Assembly (NCBI GenBank): GCA_019054805.1
Contig: JAHQIY010000013.1
Location: 2,666,001-2,730,000 of the forward strand
Direction of reading: 5' to 3'
Source: Brachionus manjavacas
Taxonomy: Eukaryota > Rotifera > Eurotatoria > Ploima > Brachionidae
DNA length: 64,000 nt
Positions 55,736 to 64,000 of this stretch are shown here, piece by piece; the first letter of the stretch is position 1; the number at the start of each line of letters is the position of its first letter. The position numbers and the translations under genes are program-made. The notes below the pieces were generated by a model, which worked only from the letters and a program-made list of their open reading frames with translations, did not search any database and had not been told where the DNA came from.

Positions 55736-58700
55736 TCATGCTATTTCGTTGACATAAGTGCTGGGAAAAAGGCCTATTTTTTCGTTGAGTCTTCCACGCC
55801 ACCATCCGTCATGGCGTTTTTCTAAAATTTCAATTTCATCACCAGCTTGGATTGTTATTTCGTCTTCACGAGTCGATTTAAAATCGAATTTTGCCATGCA
55901 CTTGTTGATGGATTTTACCGGTTCATCATCCCAATCCGAGTCATCCTCTTTTAAATTAGAAAAAATAAAAAAATATTGGAAATAAATGCCAAGTTATTAA
56001 TTAAAAGCAATTGATTTCAGCCAAGAAAGGTCAAAGCTGGTTAGTCTAAAAATTTATTATTTAAAATTTGAGTTATTTAAAAAATTGTTCAAGAATTTTA
56101 AATTTTCAAAGTATTTGATGTATGCTTTAAACCAAGTTAACTTAGTGTTAAGTTTATTTGGCAATTTTTTTAAAAAATTGAAAATTATTGTAATATCGAG
56201 CAATCTAATGTGAAAAGAGGGTGACAACTTTTGAAGAGTGTTTTATTAGTCCTGGGGCAAAGACTTGTGCGTGTGTCAAAAATTTAAGTCATTTTTAAAG
56301 TAATTTTTTGATGAATTCAAAGATTTGACTGATTTTAAATTAAAAAGTCTTGGTTTTTAAGAGGATTTGAACTAGTCATCATTAAAATATTTTATCTTTT
56401 AATTTTTTTCTAAATAAAATTGAAAATTTTTGAATCAAAGCTTAACTTTTATGTCAATTATAAGACTGCAAACTAATTTAAAGCTAATGAACCAAATAAA
56501 AAAAAATCTAGGCATATATCACAAAAAAGGGTTAAACCCATTTATTCCAAAAATTCTCCCAATTTACTCCAAAAATAACCCCTTTTGCCTGGGAATTTAG
56601 TCCAAATTCATAGAACTGCTTTCTTTTGGAAAATATTTTAATAAGCAAATTTATTTTAATAAGCAAATTTATTTTTAATAAAAATAAAATAATTATTAAA
56701 AATTATTTGAAAATTTTGAATATTTTGAAATTATTTTTAGTTGATACTAGGGTCCTACACTGACCCTAAAAAATTTAAAATTTCCTAACTCCCACTTATT
56801 CTACAAAGCGAAATTTTTTTTAAAAGTTTTAAAGTCTCATTTAGTTTGGAATTTTCTGTATATTTTGAAAATTAAATTATTTTTTTTCCAATTATTTTTT
56901 TTGACAATTGAATACTTATATTTTTTTAATAATCTCGATTCTGCTCACCCACAGTTTATGCGACTGACACCCATTTTTTTGAAGAGAATTCCTCGAACTT
57001 CCCTAAAATGTGTCTAGCGTTTGTCCAGAAAGAAAAGTTTTTAAGATATTGCAAAAAATTTAAATAAAATATTTTGTTTTATTAATTAGAAAATTAGAGA
57101 CGACATCTTAAATATTTAAACAAGCAAAAGTATAATAAACTGAATTGGGGCGAAATTTTTTTTATTTATTTTTGGTTTCTTTTGCCTCTTAATTGTCATC
57201 TGCGTGACGATCATCGTAATATAGCCAAGAGTGATTAATTTTTTGTTCTAATTTGACATTATTTTTTACTTTATAAGGTTTTTTTTTCTTTTTGTTCTTA
57301 AGTTTAAACCACAATGTTATATGTAATTCTATAAATGTTTCTGTAATTCTAAAAAAAAATATTCTTGATACTTTAAAAAATAAAAATTTAGTTATTCTAC
57401 ATTAATTTTTTTTTCACTCTATAAAATTTTTTTTTCATTCGTCAAACGATTTTTCCCATCTTATATTATCAAAATACAAACTTGGAATATATTTTTAAAA
57501 TTTAGGTTTATTTTTTCCATAAAAATTAATTTATTTTTCATGGAAAAAAAATACTAAAAAAGTTTAAGGTAAAAAATTTTTTCATCAAAAATCTTGCCAT
57601 CTTCATTTTCCACTTTATAAGCCATTGTTCTAGTCTGTTGGTGTATTTATTTATCTTATTTTCAAGGTTCCCCTTTTTGTTATAAATGAAGAATGTAACT
57701 AGATCATCTGCGAAAAGCAGAGAGTATTCGTTCAATTTTTTTTTGTTTCTTTTGGGGATGTCATTAATATATATACTAAATAAAAGAGGACTAATAACTG
57801 AGCCTTGAGGAACACCTGCAGTTATTTGGTATTCTTCGCTCAAGTGGTCATTCACATTTACTTCAAATGTCCTAGAGTCTAGAAAGAATCTAATCAATTT
57901 TTTAAGCAAATCTTCATGCTAAACCCTTTAAAAGGCTTTGGAAATATCAAAAAACAGAGAACAAAGTCTTTTTTCTATTAAATGACTCGAGGGGTGGGCT
58001 CACCATTGAAATGCGGGTAGACGCGTCTTCTCGTTCTTGGACTTAATTGAAAAAAAAATTATGTTCATACAAAAAAATGTGATGCTAATGATCTGTATTC
58101 GAAACAAATATAAAAATCATTTAATGGACTTACAAAAAAATCCCATTTTAGCCGAAGCACTGAATGCGGATTTACCTAGAAAACGAGGAAGGCCAACGAA
58201 AAAGCAAAAGACAAATTTAGGCATTTTTTTCTATTTTATCTCTTTTTTAATTCTCCTAATCTTTTACTTTTTTTATATTTTCTTTGTAACTTTATATTTA
58301 ATAGTCAGTTTAATAAATATTTTTGACAGTCGAAATAGTTATTCTGTCAGTTCAGAAAAGATTTAATAGTTCACTTAAAATAGTTTATTTTTGTCACTCC
58401 AATAAAAATAAATTTTAAACCCCCGTTTTAAATCCATTATTTTATATTTGATAAAACTTATTGTAAATAAAGCTTTTTTTAGACAAAAAAACTCGATTTT
58501 AATATAATTTCCTTTATTTTTACATGGTAGGCGCGTCTTCTTACTTTTTAAAAACCGAATACGCTTCAGTCACTTTCCTTATTTTATTTATTTGTTTATC
58601 TGTACCAGCTAATGCTCCTTCAGAGTTTAAAAAAAAAAGTAAATAAAGTAAGGTAAAATAAGATAAAAAAAAAGTAAAAATGATTAAAATAAACGAAATT

Positions 58701-61700
58701 AAAAAAAAGAAAAGATATGTAATAAATTGATTTTTAATTTTAGAGGTTAGACATGTTCAAATATTTTAAAAATCAGGAAAAAAGGAGGAAATAGTAAGGT
58801 AGCAATTACACAATGGAGTTGGATATTCGATATATCTTGATTCGAAACTTTTTCTGTATTCTTCCAACAGTCTGACGACCAGTGAAATAGAATGACTCAA
58901 TCCTGCCCTGACATATCTCTCACTCCCCAGTCAACCCAAAAGTAATGAAAAATCAATGATTCTTTAAAGAATCATTATAAAATCATTGAAAAATTAAAGA
59001 TTTTATAAAGAAATTTTGAGGAAAAATATTATTAAAGAAATTTTCCCTGTAAAATCATTACAAAATCATCTAAATTTTGTGTTAAAAAATTATTAAAGAT
59101 ATTTTCCCTGTAAAATCATTACAAAATCATCAAATTTTTTATCATTTATTGAGAAAAATTTTTTCCAAAAAATTACTGGGTAAATTTTCCTTATAAAATC
59201 ATTACAAAATCATCTAAATTTTGTGTTAAAAAATTATTAAAGATATTTTCCCTGTAAAATCATTACAAAATCATCAAATTTTTTATCATTTAATGAGAAA
59301 AATTTTTTCCAAAAAATTACTGGGTAAATTTTCCTTATAAAATCATTACAAAATCATCTAAATTTTGTGTTAAAAAATTATTAGAGATATTTTCCTTATA
59401 AAATTATCACTTTTTGAGTAGATCTACTCGAAAAGTCGATTTGAAACTGTTAGTAGTTTAAGTTTATTGAAGGCCTCTTGGTGCATAATATTTGAGGGTG
59501 TATCATATTTCAGCTTCAAAATAGATCGAACTGCTGAATTTTGAATTACTTGTATTTTTTTTATGCTAGTTCTGAGAATGAATTTAAACAAGGAAAAGAA
59601 TAATCCAAGATCATACAATTAGACTCGAAAAAAACTCGTACTCGCCTAACTCGGAAAATTCGAGTTTATACTCGTGTAAAAACTCGAGTTAAAAATTATG
59701 AATTTTTTTTGTTATTTTTTTTAATAATTTTTATTATAGTTTATTAGTAAATCAAAATTTAATATCAAATCTATTTGAAAATATCTAATTTTAATAATTT
59801 TTATTTCGCATTGTTTTCCAATAAATCAACATGAACACGAATCAAAATTTTTTCAATCAAAGTTTCAGGATTCATGTTCATTGAACGCTTGTCGCAAACT
59901 AAGCCACATAAACTAAAGAACCTTTCCATGAAAGCCGTCGACGCTGGAATCGAGAAAAGAATTAAAGCAACTTGTCTTAGTCTTGGAAATCTTTCAACAT
60001 ACTCACTCCAAAACGACTTAGTACACTTTCCAGTAACAGTTTGGTCTTCAATAAAATTTAAAAAATCGATTCTTTCTTTTTTAATCTCTTCTTGCAAACT
60101 AAATCTCGCAACTTCTTCATGAGACTCATAATTTTTTGACTTTGTTAGCAAAGCCATTAATGATCTGTTTTCGTTTCTGGCAGATGATGTAGAAACTTTG
60201 ATTGAAAAAATTTTGATTCGTGTTCATGTTGATTTATTGGAAAACAAAGCGAAATAAAAATTATTAAAATTAGATATTTTCAAATAGATTTGATATTAAA
60301 TTTTGATTTACTAATAAACTATAATAAAAATTATTAAAAAATATAACAAAAAAAATTCATAATTTTTAACTCGAGTTTTACGAGTTTGCCGAGTACGGAT
60401 ACGAGTATAAACTCGAATTTTCCGAGTTAGGCGAGTACGAGTTTTTTTCGAGTCCAATTGTATGTCCAAGATTGATCCTATCAAGGATTTGTAAAGATTA
60501 CCTAGTGTTTTTGGTTTTAGACCCCATTTCCTATTTGAAAGATATTTTATCATATTAAGTCTTGAATTACAGCGCTCTTTCATTTCATCCACCATTGGAC
60601 CGAATGTAAATTTTGAGTCTAACGTGATGCCTAGAAATTTCACTTTTTCCTCGTTATTTAAGCTGCTGTCATCAATTTTAAGGTTAAGATTTATTTTCAA
60701 TTTAGTTTTTTTCTCAAAGATCATATAACATGATTTTTCAATAGAAATTTTCATTTTCCATTTGAAAAGCCATCTTTCAACTTCTTTTGAGTACTTATTA
60801 ATCATTTTTTGAAGATTTCCTGTCTTTTTAAAAATAAAAAAAGTAGCCAAATCATCCGCGAAAAGAAGAGAGTATTGGCAGTTTGTTTTGTTTCTTTTTG
60901 GTATGTCATTTATAAAAATGCTAAAAAGAAGTGGACTAATTACCGACCCTTGTGGAACTCCTGCTTTAATAGGGTATTGATCACTTAGATGATTATTTAT
61001 ATTTACTCTAAAGGATCATAAACGCAAAAACGATCTTATCCAATGAATAAGTGTAAAGATAGAAAAGTTAATGAGAAAAACTCTTATAACTTTGTAATTT
61101 TCATATATATATTAATTGTATTTTTAAATAATAAAATAACTAAAAAAAACTTGAATAAAATCTTAGAAAGAAAATTAAATCTTAATTTACTTTCCGGAAT
61201 AAGATATTGAAAAGTATCTTTTAGTTCAATTTTATAGGTGATTGAAAAGTCATCTATCAGGTTACTGAAAAGTATCCTATCATTAAAAAGTCCTATTGCT
61301 TCGTCCTAGGGACTAGGCGAAAGACTTGGTCATAAATTGACCAACACAAGCACAGAGTAGTCTAGTTTTTCCGTATATTGAAAAGTAAACAAAAAAGGCA
61401 CTGAGAAGTGTCATAGGGACCCCTCTTTCGATCGTATATCAATCAAGCAAATCAATAATCGAAGATTGATCAAAAAACCACTCATCCGTGACGGATCAGA
61501 AACTCACGCGAAGCATTACATAAGAAAAGGAGGTAGATTAGTTTTAATTAACTTATAAATTAGTCCATCATGCCAAACTCGATAAATAGCTTTAGAAATG
61601 TCAAAATATAGACAGCAGACTTTTTTCTTACGACTTATTAAAAGACTCTACGACTTTTTGAATGAGAAAATAGAGATTATCTGCAGTGCGGCTCTGTTTC

Positions 61701-63103
61701 CTGAATCCTGATTGCTCATGTATAAGTAATTTATTGTTTTCAAGAAAATTATATATTCTGGTGTAAATAAAACGTTCAAGTAGTTTTCCTTAACAACTCG
61801 TCATACTTTTAAGGCATAACTTCTTAAAAATTTGTGACGATAAATAATTGAACCCAACAGAACTGATAAAAGACATCTTGCAATCGCCACTACCAGTACA
61901 CAACTAAGTCACTAAACTATGGATAGAAATAAAAAGCCAAAAATTACCATCTGACAAAGACCGATTGCTGTTGTTATACTGATTTTCATTTACTTTACTA
62001 ATTGAATCATAAGTATTAGGCGGCAAAGAGTGGGCGCTTGTGACGCCGATATTAGTTGTGTGGAAAGCATGCGATGCTCGATCAAAGTGTGCAGCAGCAG
62101 TAGTTAGTATGTAAGAATGCCGGTTATTTGTCAAAGAAGACGAAGAAGAGGACAGAGTCGACGAAGACGACAAATTGGTCGACACAACCGACTCTGCGCC
62201 ACTAGTGTAACTGCCGTCAAAGTAAGGCATGGGCATTCGCATAGGCGTGTGAACATTACCGGGAGAGAGGAGAGGCGAGGGTGCCGACGGCCTGCTTGTC
62301 TTCACACTCAGCTCGCACTCGTCCAGCTTGAGAATGGTGCTGGGAACTCCTTGGCGGTCATAGGTGGTGGTCATGCGGCCCGCCAGCTCGCTGTCCTTCT
62401 TGGCCTGGTCGGCCGATTCGGCCAGCGCGTTCTCCACCTTCAGCAAACTGCTCTGGTACAAAATCTGCAGCAAACGGACCGACTCGAGCTTGAGCTCGAC
62501 GTCCGCCTCGTTGCTGTTAAAGTTGGGATTTTCCTTGGAGAAAGCCTTGACCTTTTCGAGGCCTTCGCGCGACTTCACCTGCGCCTTCACATCCGCCTCG
62601 AGCATTTGGGCCCATTTCCTCAAGCTCTCTATCCGCCTGTCCTTGTTCATCATGTTCTTGGTGTTCTCGGCATAGATGTCGTACAAATGCATGTGCTGGT
62701 CGTTGGCGCCAGTGCCGTGCTTTTTGCACGCCAGCTCAATGTCCTGCTGTGCGTCCAGCGCCAGGCTGTGGTACACATCGCTCACTTTGACCATCTTTTT
62801 CGACATCAAGCTCATTTGAATGGCTATTTTTTTGATGAACTGCTCCAGCTGGCTCAGCCGGTCCGACTCGATCAGCTGCATTTGGTTGCATGCCTCGATG
62901 GACTCCAGCTGCCAGTCCTGTCTGGCCAGCTCAAAGGACGAGCAGGCTTTGTGATACTTGCTCTCGGACTTTTCCAGCTGCTCACGTGACTTGCTTATTT
63001 GTGACTCCAATTTTTGGATCTCTTTGCTATTAGGCGGTTTGCCTGCGACGCCCTTTTGCGCCTCGTCCAAGCTGTACATGCATTTTTCGATCTCTTTCAC
63101 AAG
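55736..63103 (-). CDS. NOSTRIN: Nostrin-like F-BAR/SH3 protein, last two exons
   Basis: Exons 63103-61948 and 55947-55736 join in frame (1368 nt, 455 codons plus TGA) across a 6.0-kb intron. The first exon encodes the second half of an F-BAR coiled coil (QKLESQISKSREQLEKSESK, LEQFIKKIAIQMSLMSKKM, RIESLRKWAQMLEADVKAQV), then a Ser-rich linker with PSPLLSPGNVHTPM. The last exon encodes a complete SH3 domain: AKFDFKS, EDEITIQAGDEIEILEKR, HDGWWRGRL and IGLFPSTYVNEI. In vertebrates nostrin is an F-BAR plus C-terminal SH3 adaptor for eNOS traffic, dynamin and WASP at membranes; the architecture here fits, but the partner is inferred. The N-terminal F-BAR exons lie beyond the window. No upstream exon is visible in 63104-64000. 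Confidence 0.85.
55948..57537. other. Nostrin intron, left part
   Basis: AT-rich, no element recognised between the SH3 exon acceptor and the LINE fragment at 57538. Confidence 0.4.
57538..57970 (-). mobile_element. Family A LINE internal fragment
   Basis: The - strand reads from the FDISKAF region (frameshifted near 57920) through FFLDSRTFEVNVNDHLSEEY, AGVPQGSVISPLLFSIYIND and LLFADDLVTFFIYNKKGN to IKWKMK, where the match stops. The catalytic FADD is intact. It ends on both sides without a tail, so it is an internal piece. Confidence 0.75.
57985..58545 (+). pseudogene. MULE-type remnant, C-terminal tail only
   Basis: At 58070-58220 the + strand reads RNKYKNHLMDLQKNPILAEA then LPRKRGRPTKKQKTN, the RGRP-type tail seen in the other two MULE remnants. 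Near-identical words GGTAGACGCGTCTTCT (58015) and GGTAGGCGCGTCTTCT (58529) flank it in direct orientation and may mark the insert edges. Confidence 0.45.
58926..59425. mobile_element. 500-bp insertion made mostly of a 144-bp tandem repeat
   Basis: Interrupts the LINE between CTCTCACTC and ACTCGAAAAGTC. The core 59041-59400 is about 2.5 copies of a 144-bp unit (anchor AAAATCATTACAAAATCATC at 59051, 59195 and 59339), nearly identical. The ends are weakly inverted (TCAACCCAAAAGTAAT against TCTACTCAAAAAGTGAT). Non-coding. Confidence 0.75.
59612..60464 (-). mobile_element. hAT foldback element (853 bp), perfect 8-bp target duplication
   Basis: Flanked by TCCAAGAT on both sides (59604-59611 and 60465-60472), and the LINE reads straight on after it. 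Ends start CATACAATTNGACTCG. The inverted arms are very long: 59612-59866 and 60192-60464, nearly identical apart from a roughly 20-bp gap. The - strand frame 60157-59801 encodes the hAT C-terminal dimerisation domain (SFWSEYVERFPRLRQVALIL, IPASTAFMERFFSLCGLV, KRSMNMNPETLIEKILIRVH). The last roughly 25 residues lie within the left arm and are duplicated in inverted form in the right arm. The catalytic core is absent, so it is non-autonomous. Confidence 0.9.
61052..61520. mobile_element. Probable solo LTR (469 bp) inside the LINE
   Basis: Begins TGTAAAGATAG and ends GAAGCATTACA (TGTAA/TTACA inverted ends). Flanked by TAAG on both sides (61048-61051 and 61521-61524). Removing it restores the LINE reading NLPPFLIHWIRSF. 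Inside are several AATTGAAAAGTAT-like words. No retroelement genes, so it is a solo LTR or a short non-autonomous insert. Confidence 0.75.
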
Positions 63104-64000
63104 CTGAAAACACCGTGATCGATACTTGAGTAATTTTTAAAAAATTAATAAAAAATAAAGAAATTTTCACACACTATTTATTTTTTTTTGTTGAAAAATT
63201 TTTTACAAAGCAAAAAATTTATTTTGTTTTTTTTTTTTGCTTTAGATCGCCAAAATTCGTTGGCAACAAAGAGGAGAACCTTATTAAGTGGAAAATGAAG
63301 ATATCAGTTGAAAAGTCGTGTTCAGTGGTCTTTCTGAGTACAAAAAAGAGAGTGACAATGTTAACTTAAAAATTTGTGGAAGTAATCAACAAGAAATCAA
63401 GTTTTTTGGTATAAAATTTGATTTAAAAAAAATATTTCTAATTAATTTTGTTTAATAGTAAAAATTTTCGTTTTTTTTTAAATTTTATTTTTGCATCAAT
63501 TCACACAATTTTGCTCCTTTTTAATTATATTAAATAAAAATAAATAAAATTATTCCTAGAACACTAGTTTTGTTTTTATAATGCATGAAAATAATTCATA
63601 TTTGCCTGTTTTTAATATCAAAAATTATTAGATACATTTATTTTAGTGTTTTGACCAGTGGCCATTTATCTCAATTCAAAATTACCTAATTTATCAAAGT
63701 TTTGAGTTTTTAAGCGACAAAAGCTCCAAATAAATTTAAATTAAAGTAAATTAGAAAATTTTTATTAATCTATGATACAAAAATAGAAAAATAGAAAAAT
63801 CGACAATTATTTGACGTAAAACATAAACATTTAAACTTAAAATACATGAAATTTTCAAATTTTTTTATCTTTTCTAAAGCTGTCCGCAGATTTTTCAAAG
63901 CTTCTTTAAAAGATGAATGCGCCGAATTTTTTCTACTATGTATTGCTTTAAACTAAAATTTGACTATATATTCAGAGAAAACATGAATTCACGAACCCAT
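63104..64000. other. Nostrin intron at the right edge, with a LINE scrap
   Basis: At 63275-63425 the + strand has a short family A LINE piece (KWKMKISVEKSCSVVF, then a frameshift and EIKFFGIKFD). The remainder is AT-rich. No upstream nostrin exon is visible before the window ends. Confidence 0.5.

Larger units (their letters stand above)
58585..61880 (-). mobile_element. Family A LINE with three nested insertions
   Basis: A minus-strand LINE inside the nostrin intron. From 5' to 3' (right to left) it shows RIYNFLENNKLLIHEQSGFR (61740), QSRTADNLYFLIQKVVESFN, YKLIKTN (61540), IHWIRSF (61030), the PQGS region (60960), LLFADDLATFF (60860), EVERWLFKWKMKISIEKSC, KFLGITLDSKFTFGP, KWGLKPKTLGNLYKSLIGSI (60500), IQNSAVRSILKLKYDTPSNI (59530) and the C-terminus near 58790. 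The 3' end hairpin and (AAATA)n tail are at about 58585-58625. The LINE reading resumes after each of a solo LTR, a hAT element and a tandem-repeat insertion, which fixes the order of events. Confidence 0.85.

Noticed and set aside
62117-62989. 290-codon open frame on the + strand opposite the nostrin exon
   Set aside because: An antisense shadow of the F-BAR coding exon; its residues follow from the GC-rich codons of the real strand.
1-64000. CRISPR arrays, tRNA and rRNA genes
   Set aside because: No regularly spaced short direct repeats, no tRNA cloverleaf signatures and no rRNA-like sequence were noticed by eye; the sequence is a eukaryotic nuclear one. A tRNA scan was not possible here.

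Overview
This is a eukaryotic, animal-type window. It is very AT-rich, its spliceosomal introns are mostly about 50-60 bp (GT...AG), and a few introns of 2.5-6.4 kb are filled with transposable elements. Gene content (ELYS, PPME1, nostrin, a bZIP factor) is metazoan. The AT-richness, tiny introns and crowd of Jockey/CR1-like LINEs would suit a monogonont rotifer such as Brachionus, but that is inference only.

Host genes. A bZIP factor exon lies on the + strand at the left edge (17-391). All other recognisable genes lie on the - strand. From right to left they are: a nostrin-like F-BAR/SH3 gene (63103-55736, 5' end outside the window); protein phosphatase methylesterase 1, PPME1 (55541-49139, 4 exons, 387 aa), starting only about 195 bp after the nostrin stop; the nucleoporin ELYS/AHCTF1 (44627-23605, 12 exons, 2507 aa, reading frame closing exactly); an unrecognised 4-exon gene of 152 codons (19319-18624); and an unrecognised 2-exon gene of 392 codons (11263-10040). 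Host exons stand out as islands of higher GC and balanced codons in an AT-rich background.

Mobile DNA makes up most of the rest. At least 20 LINE pieces on both strands carry remnants of ORF1 (PHD finger), endonuclease and reverse transcriptase. Many end in a short hairpin (GGAGC-NNNN-GCTC) followed by an (AAATA/AATA)n tail. There are three remnants of a MULE-type transposon with an RGRP tail, one still carrying a 57-bp intron. A KRBA2/Ginger-like integrase relic, a hAT foldback element with a perfect 8-bp target duplication, and a hAT-like MITE family (two full copies, one partial) are also present. Two probable solo LTRs (TG...CA with 4-bp target duplications) are nested in other elements. 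A 938-bp foldback element is packed with GTTCAC motifs, a 144-bp tandem repeat sits inside a LINE, and there are several perfect hairpins and a hammerhead-ribozyme-like motif.

The clearest nested stack is the 6.0-kb nostrin intron, where a minus-strand LINE carries three separate insertions. The large ELYS introns 7, 9 and 11 and PPME1 intron 1 serve as the other insertion harbours. Introns 7 and 11 of ELYS share a near-identical LINE copy plus more than 400 bp beyond its apparent 3' end.
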